A DNA stretch of 59,892 bases from Spartobacteria bacterium (GCA_009930475.1 RZYC01000017.1:1-59892); one strand, 5' to 3'; positions 9,501 to 16,320 are shown, counted from the first letter of the stretch. Notes: a model not told the origin generated them from the letters alone. Numbers and translations: made by a program.

Positions 9501-10707
9501 GATAAAAGCCTCGCATGGCCGCAGTCCAGTGATAGGCCCACTGATCGAACCAGGGGAACGTGTTGCCCGCATACGAGGACTCATCGTAATGCGCCGCCGT
9601 CGCAATCAGGCGGTTGCTTTGGTTTAAATCATCCAGAAAACCGCCGCCGTAGCACTGCTCCATCGTGAACAACACCGGACATGCGAAATTCGTAGTCAGT
9701 GCCTTCAAATCCGCGTCGCGCAGCACCTCCTGATTCCACAAATTCAGCTCCACATCCCATTCGCCGCCGCCCTCTGTCGGTCCGCCGTGATCGGTCAGGT
9801 AAACAAAAAGCTGGTCGTTGGTGGTGAGGATGGATTGCAGATGAACGAACACATTGCTGATGTTGCCGGCGGTGGCGGCGGCCTGCGTGTCGTTCGTGCC
9901 GTCGCCATCCAAATCCCACGGCGAATTCGTGTCGTCACTGCGGTCATCCGCCGGATCAAGCCCGTCAGACACCAGCGCATAAATATTGGTTTTCGGATAG
10001 CCGTATTTCAGGGACAGGGTGCTGTAGATATGCGCGACATCGCCCCAGTAGCGGATGTGATTATTAGCCTTGTTGTAGCCGCCGGAAACGATCACCGCAT
10101 AACAGTTCGAGACGCTTCCGTCATACCGGATCGCCCGCGCTCGTGCGTCACTCCGCTTTTTTTTTGTGTCCGTCGCATTGGAAAAATCGAACGGAATGAC
10201 CACATCCAGCTCGACCGCAGCCGAGCGTGTGCCACCCGCAGCCACCGCCTCAAGCGGCGTCAGCGCATTCTGCACCACCACGTCCGACAAATCCGCCGAC
10301 ACAAAAACATAGCGACACGGATGCGCCCAGTTCGCCAGCGGTGCATCGTCCACCATAAACACCCATGCATTGTCCCACGGCTGCTCCACCACGCGATTAC
10401 CCCACGTTTGCAACTGCACGCGCCCCCGCTTTGCCTGCGTCCGCAACGCCGACACTTCCACGCGCTTCGTCTTCCCGTCCAAAACCTCCGTGACCACCTT
10501 GTTCAGCGCATCGTCAAACGTCGCCTGCGCCAAAACAGGCGTAGCCATCGTCAAAAATACCCAAAATAAAAAGTTCCAATGATTGGAATTTTTTCTGAAA
10601 AAACTTCCAATGATTGGAACTTTTTCCAAAAAAACTTCCAATGCCTGGAAATGGGAAAACAAGTCCTCACGGCGCGAAAAAGACATAGGAATACCTCCAA
10701 GATTCAC
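535..10707 (-). CDS. Giant exported protein: C13/caspase-like peptidase plus five beta-helix cassettes
   Basis: Protein of 3390 residues. Residues about 20-45 are encoded by three palindromic repeats. They run into a hydrophobic signal segment (about 45-61) ending TPVLAQA, so export is likely. Residues about 200-460 resemble a C13 (legumain-like) caspase-fold peptidase: YLTDHGG gives His307 and MEQCYGGGF gives Cys352, a plausible catalytic pair. A DLNGDG calcium-type loop lies near 418-423. About 892-989 resembles a choice-of-anchor D (ASH-type) domain. Then five similar cassettes begin near 991, 1455, 1886, 2356 and 2779. Each opens with a 'Y-V-(S/W)...(A)PYTNW..AA..(V/I)QDA' motif, continues with Gly-rich beta-helix turns, and ends 'SP...AG...D.DG..R..G..VDIG' (choice-of-anchor Q type). 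PKD-like domains separate several cassettes, and a fibronectin-like domain lies near 3288. Start: Met1 or Met8 (MSFSRRE); no start codon exists between the repeats and the signal core. It looks more G+C-rich than its neighbours. The substrate is unknown; a surface adhesin, glycan-binding or self-processing protein are all possible. Confidence 0.85.
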   Translation of the reverse strand: MNLGGIPMSFSRREDLFSHFQALEVFLEKVPIIGSFFRKNSNHWNFLFWVFLTMATPVLAQATFDDALNKVVTEVLDGKTKRVEVSALRTQAKRGRVQLQTWGNRVVEQPWDNAWVFMVDDAPLANWAHPCRYVFVSADLSDVVVQNALTPLEAVAAGGTRSAAVELDVVIPFDFSNATDTKKKRSDARARAIRYDGSVSNCYAVIVSGGYNKANNHIRYWGDVAHIYSTLSLKYGYPKTNIYALVSDGLDPADDRSDDTNSPWDLDGDGTNDTQAAATAGNISNVFVHLQSILTTNDQLFVYLTDHGGPTEGGGEWDVELNLWNQEVLRDADLKALTTNFACPVLFTMEQCYGGGFLDDLNQSNRLIATAAHYDESSYAGNTFPWFDQWAYHWTAAMRGFYPQTNAPWIDAEPCDADLNGDGFVSFGEANDYAYANKYALDHPMYQENPTNMGRRSFLAVHSRDAMGMTGFALNETPPVMYTGRPVPLNITAQNVWGDTMTNYTGTLHVFTEAQPIDPGTYAGGDDGISAYPLNTTYMDCRVQTIYPPEVFGPARTLDSLQLNVLQTPTLPMSNLTIRLKHTAMTEYPTNPVWETEGWTTVYVSNLLLTTTGWYTFAFNPTFNYDGTNSLMVDFSLHNEEYDNGGGFSMSRATTNVSVAFVSDNEHGEPLTWSNDVPQPYLSTEFPRLRFGPSPIPVHVPVTPTNLVDFSSGVCTGAVSLLNTAAVVRLWVADATNAAWKASTEWFEIQEGSCSNFADATHAPQFSWTTGGDADWFAQYEVVRDYGPCAAQAGTISNDASSWIQTEVTGNGMISFYWKVSSEEGWDFLQFRINGAHQYQMSGEVDWQQRQYEISGVSTLRWVYAKDESSSEGDDTGWMTDFEFLPFTGRFVQVIGELDFGRIEIGDSLEKTIQVANRGDEELTVSNITLPEYFAATPTNFMLTAGETNTVTVTFTPLADGVFTGICAVISDAQSGFATLPVSGEGFISTHRYVWTNSPSPSAPYTNWITAAHVIQDALDVASRDDIVWVTNGVYDTGGAYGFGQTNRIVVSTGIVVRSINGPAVTHIVGAADPSATNELGLGSAAVRGVLLMSNSVLDGFTVRGSRTTLNGYGGGVASDGAILGRSSPFDIYGDLPLGRITNCVISGNAAKSGGGGAFFFANNSIIQSNAAQSGGGTAIALVHRCEVRDNVAQQWGGGMAMSFASACRITGNTATMGGGVYVNRITRNCVISGNTATEYGGGVLAGDLIESSTIVGNRATTGGGIWQTRAINCVIAHNDAIYGADYADCEALTSCVTTTNGTVESTTNTLFADPLIVSLNDPHLLPDSPARDAGTNVAWMTDSGDIDDEARLNGVLVDIGADEFWANGLTDTLQVAVSLPLGAQVTTGYPLPIQAGIIGRCEQTRWSLGDGTFLTNEAVFTHTFAATGNYEVTLWASNLLGEVSSTVTVRVWDAVYYVAPDGNDAADGLSWTSAKQTLQGAVDACNVPGGTIWATNGVYDAGGRAMNDLSNRVLITLPVTLRSVNGPSVTTILGASDLQATNRLGFGSNAVRCVALQQSATLSGFTLSGGRTLEAPSVVYSQQTMITQVSGGGVFCDSFLELITNCVITNCAAKEFAGGVWRGRITHTTIQDNESESYGGGAYDSQLSHCRIVSNRARFMGGLFNGEAVNSLFVGNTSMGQGGAAYNTHLKSCTVVNNSSGISQGSAVNCIVYDNAGGNWGTDESTNYTYTCTTPLPSGTGCFDGNPMLSSNYTLTAASPCINAGFNEDWMTGATDLDGSNRVIGGTVDMGAFESDLMPGDLSASFIGGVGLTWHLPQGVASCAVYRAETDTLPGEPFAMFAATNAWADATTLPGQCYYYWVQTFTGDYASPISDAVYICTPALPANTHFVWVGSQNPQAPYTNWLTAATNIQDAVDIAQNGSTVLVGDGEYAHGWANDPDDPDEGIYLKNRVFITNDITVRSLNGALVTTIQGEGPSGTGAVRCVYMRGYSTLDGFALLDGHVAQEIGFATRRNHTGGGVFMEDNALVTNCLIARCDGSGVANWNGGQLVDSTISYNTGINGGGLLLTGEALVEHCRILNNTATAQNGERGSGGGAYLAGTPEDGSPVMRNCFLSGNLAASQRVGGGGGVLLDGGHLYYCTIANNRSLEFGGGLFVGGSAITQQVVNCIVYHNSAPYGRDVYVDEMSSAPAQLTYNCVAETLPGTGNITNDPLLGGIVNEHIMAASPCRGAGNPAVVLAGETDIDGEPRLGAPNLVDIGCDQYHAEAINDYVLAGFRVSHTNVVIGAPFVLQSDCLFKMQHFVWSFNTGAGEQHITNAWEIRPVFTNAGTHSIVITATNLDGEYVYTGTVTVAESFTNYVSKTGAHIAPFTSWSNAATNVQAAIDACYAGGVTLITTGTYYQGATLRIEKPMTLRPPEELDGDQVVLHGENAYGVLFMDDAAAVVQELALKHGKASQGGGALVYAGTLQDCNVEENSAERFGGGVRAFGDARIEGCFIFRNTVNQFGGGIYADDRATVERCNISQNTSREGGGGVWLDQDAALINSFISGNRAYGGGGVAFYTGGTMRNCTITFNIAEGYGGGVWHGLGETRNCIIYYNEAPDGADNHKMTGEVVVNYCLTTPDVTGTGNITDAEPLLAGRLIPNILPASAARNAGDSAGIGLAELDIDLEPRLQNGLVDIGCDEVTVTNMIYPLMVRITGDLTTIADQPVELWSDGFGRPETLIWTVGGQSGTTTFTDVSYITPTWEMPGYYPVTLTASNLAGPFSQTVTVHVVEAGFVNYVSPSGLHMAPFTNWFYAATNVQDAIKACPEGGTTLIGPGRYVLLDPLYVDKHMTLAGVPAAEHVVLDADGNGRVMAINHTNAFIHTLTLTGGADTYAAGIELLAGTVSNVTITGNTASSMYGGVNMGGNALLTHSTIISNKAASYAGGRASGFSRVQHCEFLFNESDGDCGGLGLEHQAHAEDCTLTANLVHMGGGGGLYFNQGGSAQYMALSSNAASQGAGVYFHRGGTLRYSAITKGWAFFYGGGAWLSGGGLMELCFIRDNFALTVAPYGKAGGVVLDRGGILRDCYVAENQANHVGGVYVQGDGLIDDCDINQNLATNISIDSTTHLAQVGGVFLNGGEMRHSIVRQNISQGDIGGLQLTEDAEVRNSIIANNTAADQFGGVALFADGSPIIRNSTIAYNSANALGGLYIEDDGTVINTIAHGNTADGQPSEYMADGAPMVVHLFTNDPQFVSTTNLRLQASSTCINAGTNEDWMTGATDFDGNPRIIGPATDIGAYEYPLTPTNLVAANNAPSGCLQLTWSVVNGATGYLVYRTDGSATNQLESTVFGSFSDCTAVKGIHYLYWIAADYGTEISAASATAEGWLRKSTSLEWLLLLLNDAP
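10574..10650. repeat. Array of three 15-bp palindromes at 31-bp period (array 1)
   Basis: Palindromes TTCCAATGATTGGAA at 10574-10588 and 10605-10619, and a degenerate TTCCAATGCCTGGAA at 10636-10650. Start-to-start spacing is exactly 31 bp both times, with A/T-rich filler between. The array lies within the first 45 codons of the giant gene. Because 31 is not a multiple of 3, successive units are read in three different frames (FQALE, VPIIG, SNHWN). The same design occurs at 38105-38181. Confidence 0.95.
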
Positions 10708-10897
10708 GTTTAGATGTTATATTCTGCATTCTGACATTTAGAAAACAAGGCAATTCAGCGATGATCTATCTGCTCATTCATGGCAATAGGTATTGACGAT
10801 CCTTATATTTCCACACACGCAAACGCCTCCGACATCGCTTTCAACCGATCCCGAACCCAATCATGCCGTTATTCGTAATTTTTCCCCGTCCTTTATC

Positions 10898-11044
10898 CAC
10901 CCCACACAAAAGCGCACATCTCACACACCGCGATATGCAGTGATAAGTCCCATATTCCCCATAATCTATAATTTCTCGTCTCGCTCTCGTCATCTTTCAC
11001 CTCGTGTGCGAATGCAGTCACAGCACCTCGAACTTGTCAAACAT
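10898..11044. repeat. Direct repeat, copy B (~147 bp)
   Basis: Second copy of the repeat at 1-150, same orientation, with roughly three quarters of positions shared by eye. It lies upstream of the giant gene (start 10707) and ends directly before a decayed transposase reading frame. The rest of the gap from 10708 to 10897 shows no gene; it should contain the promoter of the giant gene, but I see no clear -35/-10 pair. Confidence 0.85.
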
Positions 11045-11049
11045 ATACA

Positions 11050-11358
11050 ATGGATGTCTTTGAAAGTGATCGATATAATGATGGATACAACGTGGCACGA
11101 ATAGCTTTTGAACTGTGGTGTGAAAAAGCCGATGCCACAACCATTCACTGTCTTAAGCAAATGGCAAACACTATTCGCAAACGACTGGATGGTCTTTTAG
11201 TCTAGTGGAAACACAATAAAATCACCAATGCCAGTCAAGAGGGATTCAACAACAAGATCGGGTGGCTGACTCGTCAGGCATACGGTTATCGTGACGAAAA
11301 ATACCTCCATTTAAAAATCTATGACCTTCCGTTTCTCAACATCAGAAAAGAGCTCTAG
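11050..11358 (+). pseudogene. Remnant of an ISL3-like transposase (C-terminal part)
   Basis: Translating from 11050 gives about 100 codons interrupted by an in-frame TAG at 11203-11205. After the stop, the reading ITNASQEGFNN...RQAYGYRDEKYLHLKIYDL matches the C-terminal signature of ISL3 (IS204/IS1001) transposases, 'ITNA..EG.N.KI...R.AYG.R....F...IY'. Only the C-terminal part is present; the N-terminal DNA-binding and most of the DDE catalytic region are missing. It is a dead copy. It abuts repeat copy B, so the repeat may be related to the element's insertion history. Confidence 0.7.
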
Positions 11359-11529
11359 TACGCAATTCCGAGAAGAACCCCCATTTCCAGCATTTTGCCC
11401 GCCATGCAACAATTTGGCCTTGATTCGGATCAGGTAAAATGGTGCCTCCAGAAAGTCAATAAACACTTTGACAAACTCCTGATAGAGCGGACTAATTTTA
11501 TTGATAATATGATCAATCACAGAAGCTGA
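11359..11529 (+). pseudogene. Short open frame, possible gene fragment
   Basis: The transposase frame stays open after its TAG, from 11359 to a TGA at 11527-11529. It reads about 56 codons with protein-like composition (for example DQVKWCLQKVNKHFDKLL). I do not recognise the family. There is no ribosome site at the internal ATG (11404). It is best read as the tail of a broken gene next to the transposase remnant, but could be a chance open frame. Confidence 0.3.
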
Positions 11530-11621
11530 GCTACATGCTGCTATTCCCCTGCAAGCATATCATTCTTGCCACAGCTCGCCAGCATCGACTTCGCTTTCGG
11601 CATAATCAACATCCCGCCCAG

Positions 11622-11918
11622 TTAGTCGGACGGAGCATCCGCATCGATTTGCTGCTGGAAATGTTTTACAATATATTTTTTGGCAATAGAGCCCGGCGTT
11701 TTAAGAATTTTAGAGCCACGCGTAATTTTGCATAAACTGATGTGCAGTTTCGACGCGATGGCTCGCTGCGGCTCTTTTTTCTCCAGCATTTTCATCAGTT
11801 CCCAGCGCAAAAACAACGCTTTCTTTTCTGCTGGAGTAAAGATCTCCTCAAAAAGGAGCTTCATTTCCTGTTCATCTTGAATATCAGTAAAAACCTTAAT
11901 CAACTCATCACATTCCAT
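11622..11918 (-). CDS. trpR: Trp repressor (TrpR/YerC) family regulator
   Basis: A 98-residue protein of about the usual TrpR length. Residues 28-80 carry the family pattern: FTPAEKKAL, an arginine-containing helix, then a helix-turn-helix near 49-72 ending KITRGSKILK, which matches the 'TITRGSN.LK' recognition region of TrpR. The start ATG is preceded by GGGAGT at good distance. In characterised members the protein binds DNA when charged with tryptophan. It lies 93 bp downstream of the V-ATPase operon behind a likely terminator, so it is probably expressed separately. No tryptophan biosynthesis gene is in the window, so its targets cannot be told from here. The lower-information alternative is a YerC-like regulator with another ligand. 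Confidence 0.85.
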   Translation of the reverse strand: MECDELIKVFTDIQDEQEMKLLFEEIFTPAEKKALFLRWELMKMLEKKEPQRAIASKLHISLCKITRGSKILKTPGSIAKKYIVKHFQQQIDADAPSD

Positions 11919-11941
11919 GAATCACTCCCGTTAAACAACAA

Positions 11942-11970
11942 AGCGAAGCACAGCAGGACTGCGCTTCGCT
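11942..11970 (-). terminator. Hairpin terminator after the V-ATPase operon
   Basis: AGCGAAGC (11942-11949) pairs with GCTTCGCT (11963-11970), with an inner CAG/CTG pairing. On the minus strand it is followed by TTTGTTGTTT. It lies about 40 bp past the atpK stop, which fits the end of the ATPase transcript. Confidence 0.65.
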
Positions 11971-12011
11971 CTAAACATCATCATGCGATCATATACGCAC
12001 GTTGCTAATAA

Positions 12012-12470
12012 TCAGCTTTTTACCAGCATCATAGCAAAGACCATCACAAACAGCGCAACTGTTTCAACCACACCGATGGTCATCAGATAGTTGCCAAAGC
12101 CCTGTCCCGTTTCGCCCAGTGAATCCGATGCAGCGGCACCGGCTTTACCCTGAAACCAGGCAGAAGCACCCAGTGCAAGACCGCCAAAAACGCCTGCTCC
12201 AATAAGCAACGGAAACGACGTGGGAGTCGCTTTGGCCACACCGTTCATCATTAACATTAAAATCATACCGTAAATCGTCTGAGACAAAGGTGCACCGATA
12301 AAGGTCACCAAAGTAAAAGGTGCCGATTTACCCGTTGCATACGCCTTTTTCCAGGCACCCACTGCGGCCATACCTGCTGTTCCCGTTCCGATTGCTGAAC
12401 CGATACCGGCGAGTCCAAGAGCCGCTGCGGCGCCGAACTTACCCCATGCTTCCATTACTGCTGCGTCCAT
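12012..12470 (-). CDS. atpK: V-type ATP synthase subunit K (membrane rotor ring)
   Basis: A 152-residue proteolipid with two helical hairpins, the duplicated 16-kDa V-type form. The first hairpin is Gly/Ala-rich (AGIGSAIGTGTAG). The second has the ion-binding glutamate in TIGVVETVAL (Glu136). Ser63, Gln64 and Tyr67 (APLSQTIYG) and Gln107 (WFQGKAG) line up with the residues that bind sodium in Enterococcus hirae NtpK (Thr64, Gln65, Tyr68, Gln110, Glu139). The ring may therefore carry sodium rather than protons; this is inference from alignment by eye. It is the last gene of the operon E-DUF2764-A-B-D-I-K and is followed by a hairpin terminator. Confidence 0.93.
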   Translation of the reverse strand: MDAAVMEAWGKFGAAAALGLAGIGSAIGTGTAGMAAVGAWKKAYATGKSAPFTLVTFIGAPLSQTIYGMILMLMMNGVAKATPTSFPLLIGAGVFGGLALGASAWFQGKAGAAASDSLGETGQGFGNYLMTIGVVETVALFVMVFAMMLVKS

Positions 12471-12525
12471 ATTCTCTATCCTTTCCTATTATTCCTTAGT
12501 GAGTTAACGTAAATATTATTCTCTG

Positions 12526-14304
12526 TTACTGATCCTGTGTACTCTTTCTGCGGAACGGATTGTATTTAAATCCGCTCCATTCCAATCCCATATGAGATGA
12601 AAATTCCAACGTATTCAATCGAACACCGTGAACTAGAATGCCCAATCCACACAATGAGATATTCAACCCATGCCCTGCAAGCAGGCATATCGCGGCCATC
12701 AGCGTTCCAAAACCACCGAAGTACGGAGTGAGCATACCGTTAAAGGCGTTGGCTACCGCATAAGAGGCCGTGCCTACAGCAAACAAACGCAAATAGGATA
12801 CGACATCCGTAAAATTACCAATGACATCCAGCGGCAACATGACCAGACCAAACCATTCGCGGCTTTTTACAATGGAAAAAGCCACCAGAGCAATGCCAAC
12901 AATCAGTAATTCGAAACCGAAGCCCGGAAAACTCCTGCCCAAAACAAAGGCCCGTGCTCCGAGAAACATCACCCAAGTCGAACAGATCCAGCCGATTTGG
13001 CCCCAGACCATCGGCGAGTTCCGGACAAGCCAGGCACGCCATGCATGAGCAATAGTCAAATGAACCGCACCCAACAGGAAACAGATGAACATTACATTAT
13101 TGTCATCGGCCAGCCAGTGAATGTAAGGCAATCCCAGTGTATTTCTTCCGATACCAAAATAGGTACCCGTGAGAATGCCCCAAAAAATGGTCGCTCCACA
13201 CATGATGTACATAAAGGTAAAGGGATACGCCGGTGCTTTGGACATTTTTTTGCGGGCAAACATGGTCAGTCCCAGAAGAACCAGCCCATAGCCTGCATCG
13301 CCCACCAACATAGCAAAAAAGATACTCAGTGCCACCAAAAAGACAGGACTGATATCCAGCTCCCGATAACCCGGAACAAGCCCGGTCATATCAAAAATAG
13401 ATTTGATCGGCTCAACCCACTTCGGATTGCGGATTTCTGTCGGTACACGATCATCCGGACCGGGTTCTTTAACGACCAATCCCCAGCCGTGTTTACGCGC
13501 TGAAGATTTAATTTTGATCAAATCTTCCACTGGGCAAAATCCTTGCAGATAGGCTAGGCGATCATCGCTACCCATGCCGTATTTCGCCTCGAAGTAGTTC
13601 TTTTCATCTTCCGCCTGATGCTTCAGCTCCTCGATTTCGTGGCGGATCATGCCCACAGCGACGAGCTGCTGCTCTATGCCTGCAAGTTCCTCGTCCATTT
13701 CCGCAATATGTGCTTTCAAAGACGCCTGCGAGTGTGCGGGCAAACGAAATTCTTTCGCGTCAACCAACGAAACATCCTGCTGTGCAAACAACACCGCATA
13801 ATCGCCGTCTTTGGTGCGGTTGATATATTCGAGCACTGCGCCGTCCGGAATCTGCGGATTGCTTGCCGCTGAAAGCTTGTACAGTTTTACACAGAGACCC
13901 ACATCACGCAGATGCTGGATATCTTCCGGCTTAAAATCACCCCAGGGCTCCAATCTCCGCAACTCCATACGCAGAGAATCCTTCTCTGTTTCAACGCTTC
14001 GACGTGATGCAACCAGCGCCTCTACATGGTCAACAAGCTCCATGTTCCGCAACTCGGGCACAACCACTGGCTCGGCATGCTCCTCTTCTTCGTCCGTCTT
14101 CTTTGCCGGCTCATGATAAACGGGAACAACCTCCAGAACCCTGGATATCCGCTGATAATGAGATCGGGCATCATCTACTTCGCTTCCGGCGGGAGCTTGA
14201 ATGGGCTGAAGGTGAACGACACCCTGCCTGCACAATTCCCTCAGCGCATCTTCCTGATCCCCGGCCAGACACAGGATACTGACTTTCTTCATTGGTACGA
14301 TCAT
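12526..14304 (-). CDS. atpI: V-type ATP synthase subunit I (stator, ion channel)
   Basis: A 592-residue protein, slightly short for the family. The N-terminal half (about 1-310) is soluble with long helical stretches, as expected for the stator arm that meets the peripheral stalk. The C-terminal half (about 315-575) has several membrane segments, including PVFLVALSIFFAMLVGDAGYG and the region around DVVSYLRLFAVGTASY. The arginine in the latter is the family's channel arginine that works against the rotor glutamate of subunit K. It lies between atpD and atpK in the same operon, 16 bp after atpD. Confidence 0.93.
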   Translation of the reverse strand: MIVPMKKVSILCLAGDQEDALRELCRQGVVHLQPIQAPAGSEVDDARSHYQRISRVLEVVPVYHEPAKKTDEEEEHAEPVVVPELRNMELVDHVEALVASRRSVETEKDSLRMELRRLEPWGDFKPEDIQHLRDVGLCVKLYKLSAASNPQIPDGAVLEYINRTKDGDYAVLFAQQDVSLVDAKEFRLPAHSQASLKAHIAEMDEELAGIEQQLVAVGMIRHEIEELKHQAEDEKNYFEAKYGMGSDDRLAYLQGFCPVEDLIKIKSSARKHGWGLVVKEPGPDDRVPTEIRNPKWVEPIKSIFDMTGLVPGYRELDISPVFLVALSIFFAMLVGDAGYGLVLLGLTMFARKKMSKAPAYPFTFMYIMCGATIFWGILTGTYFGIGRNTLGLPYIHWLADDNNVMFICFLLGAVHLTIAHAWRAWLVRNSPMVWGQIGWICSTWVMFLGARAFVLGRSFPGFGFELLIVGIALVAFSIVKSREWFGLVMLPLDVIGNFTDVVSYLRLFAVGTASYAVANAFNGMLTPYFGGFGTLMAAICLLAGHGLNISLCGLGILVHGVRLNTLEFSSHMGLEWSGFKYNPFRRKSTQDQ

Positions 14305-14320
14305 AATCGCCCTCCTGATA

Positions 14321-14959
14321 TTAGGAAAATTCTACAACAGCTTTCGCTTTATTGCGAGCCGCAATTTCTCTTGCCATGGTTTTCCCCTTGGCAATTTTAG
14401 CGCGGGCCACGGCCGACGTCTGCTGATCGCCTAGAAAGATATTAATTTTGCGAATATTTTCACGGCATTCGGGAATCTTCACCTTTTCAAACAAATTCAC
14501 CCGCTGATTGGTGGTACGCAACTCATCATGCAGCCGCTCTTCCTGCTCTCGCATGACAAGACGTTCCACCCTCAGTTGCAGAAGCTCTTTCAAAACGCGA
14601 ACCCCGTCATCAATCCACGGGTCTGTTTCAAAGAGATCCGGCATGTGGGTTTCAAATTCCAGACGATCCAGTACCGGGATACTCACCCCTGCGATATTTC
14701 CATCGGAAACTTTCACTTCCTTGAGCTTCACATAACTGGAAAAATCAACCGGTTCAGAAAACAAAGAAATCCAGCTTTTCAGCCCATTCAAGGCCTGTTC
14801 TTCCTGCTTGCGTTTTTCTTCTATTTTCGCCTCCAGCTGGCGCAGTTCCAATTGGAGCTGCTGCTTCTTCAGCTGAAGCGTCGGCAAATACCGTCGAAAA
14901 CGACTTAATGCATCACGCTGGGATTTCTGCTCATTTTTTGTCAGCTTAACTTTGGCCAT
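14321..14959 (-). CDS. atpD: V-type ATP synthase subunit D (central shaft)
   Basis: A 212-residue, strongly helical protein with two long coiled-coil segments (about 5-75 and 115-165) around a central globular part. It starts MAKVKLTKNE, typical of the family, in which the subunit forms the rotating shaft inside the A3B3 head. The length matches known D subunits. It sits 65 bp downstream of atpB. No subunit F gene, its usual shaft partner, is found in this cluster. Confidence 0.9.
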   Translation of the reverse strand: MAKVKLTKNEQKSQRDALSRFRRYLPTLQLKKQQLQLELRQLEAKIEEKRKQEEQALNGLKSWISLFSEPVDFSSYVKLKEVKVSDGNIAGVSIPVLDRLEFETHMPDLFETDPWIDDGVRVLKELLQLRVERLVMREQEERLHDELRTTNQRVNLFEKVKIPECRENIRKINIFLGDQQTSAVARAKIAKGKTMAREIAARNKAKAVVEFS

Positions 14960-15024
14960 GACATTAATCCTGTTGTATCAGACATCGCTGATTCATTTTG
15001 ATTCTACTACGTGCTTAATATGTC

Positions 15025-16320
15025 CTACTTCTTAGGCCAGAATGTATCTGTAAGCTTGGAAGGAATCCCTGTTTCTGCGGGTTCAAAGCAATCCGCCAGA
15101 ATTTTCCAACCCAAATCCAATGCTTCTTCCAAAGGAATATTAACACTGAGAGCCATCAGTTCCGTTTCAAAACGAACGCCGTATTTAAGCAATTTGCTGT
15201 CCCAGCTGCTCATGCGAAATCCCATGGACTGTTTTTCCAGCGTTTCACGGTAATTAGCATACAACTGAATCATGGTATTCATGATTTGGCGATGATCTTC
15301 GCGTGTGCGTCCGTTCACCTGCTGCTTCAACCGGCTCAGCGAACCAAAGGGTTCGATGCGGCCGTTGCGAAGGTAAAACTGTCCTTCGGTAATATAACCG
15401 GTATTATCGGGAACCGGATGCGTCACATCGTCGCCCGGCATGGTCGTCACAGCCAGAATAGTAATGGATCCGGCCCCCTCAAAATCCACCGCTTTTTCAT
15501 AGCGGGATGCCAGCTGACTGTACAAATCACCGGGATAACCGCGATTAGACGGAATCTGCTCCATGGTGATAGCGATTTCCTTCATGGCGTCGGCAAAGTT
15601 GGTCATATCCGTAAGCAAAACCAGTACCCGCTTATTATCCAGCGCAAATTTCTCTGCCACAGCCAGCGTCATATCAGGAACCATCAGGCATTCCACTGTT
15701 GGATCCGCCGCCGTATGGATAAACATCACCGTACGGGACAGGGCCCCATTTTCTTCCAGCGTATCACGGAAATACAGATAATCATCGTATTTCAACCCCA
15801 TACCGCCGAGTAAAATGATATCCACTTCCGCCTGCAGCGCAATGCGAGCAAGCAAATCATTATAGGGTTCACCGGCCACAGAGAAAATAGGCAGCTTCTG
15901 CGATTCAACCAGTGTATTAAAAATATCAATCATGGGAATGCCCGTGCGCACCATATTTCTAGGGATCACACGTTTGGCCGGATTGACGGAAGGGCCGCCG
16001 ATGGGAATCATATTGTCGGTCAGCGTCGGCCCGCTGTCACGCGGCACACCAATACCAGTAAAGACACGGCCCAGAAGCGATTCAGAAAACGCTGTTTCCA
16101 TGGTATGACCAAGGAACCGCACTTTGGCATCGGTAGGAATACCGCGGCTGCCGCCAAAGACCTGAAGCGAAACCTGATCCTCATCCAGTCGAATAACGTT
16201 AGCCAATGACGCACCATGGGGAGAAGTGACCTCAGCCAGTTCACCATTTTTTACGCCTTCGGCACGAATGGTAATAACATTACCTGCGATTTTATCGATG
16301 CGGTGGTAGACTTTATGCAT
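15025..16320 (-). CDS. atpB: V-type ATP synthase subunit B (non-catalytic)
   Basis: A 431-residue protein of the usual B-subunit size. It has the family hallmarks [22 protein letters not shown] and a degenerate nucleotide loop SVAGEPYND in place of a true Walker A, which marks the non-catalytic subunit. Conserved downstream segments include [19 protein letters not shown] and [16 protein letters not shown]. It alternates with subunit A in the soluble head. It overlaps the end of atpA by 8 bp, which suggests translational coupling and fixed stoichiometry. Confidence 0.95.
   Translation of the reverse strand: MHKVYHRIDKIAGNVITIRAEGVKNGELAEVTSPHGASLANVIRLDEDQVSLQVFGGSRGIPTDAKVRFLGHTMETAFSESLLGRVFTGIGVPRDSGPTLTDNMIPIGGPSVNPAKRVIPRNMVRTGIPMIDIFNTLVESQKLPIFSVAGEPYNDLLARIALQAEVDIILLGGMGLKYDDYLYFRDTLEENGALSRTVMFIHTAADPTVECLMVPDMTLAVAEKFALDNKRVLVLLTDMTNFADAMKEIAITMEQIPSNRGYPGDLYSQLASRYEKAVDFEGAGSITILAVTTMPGDDVTHPVPDNTGYITEGQFYLRNGRIEPFGSLSRLKQQVNGRTREDHRQIMNTMIQLYANYRETLEKQSMGFRMSSWDSKLLKYGVRFETELMALSVNIPLEEALDLGWKILADCFEPAETGIPSKLTDTFWPKK

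Noticed and set aside
10574-10650. CRISPR-like regular repeats
   Set aside because: Only three units, a 15-bp palindromic repeat and 16-bp A/T-rich filler of similar composition. No cas genes are present, and the array is translated.
11311-11520. A 69-codon minus-strand frame over the transposase remnant
   Set aside because: It is antisense to the recognisable transposase end and has no family match or ribosome site.
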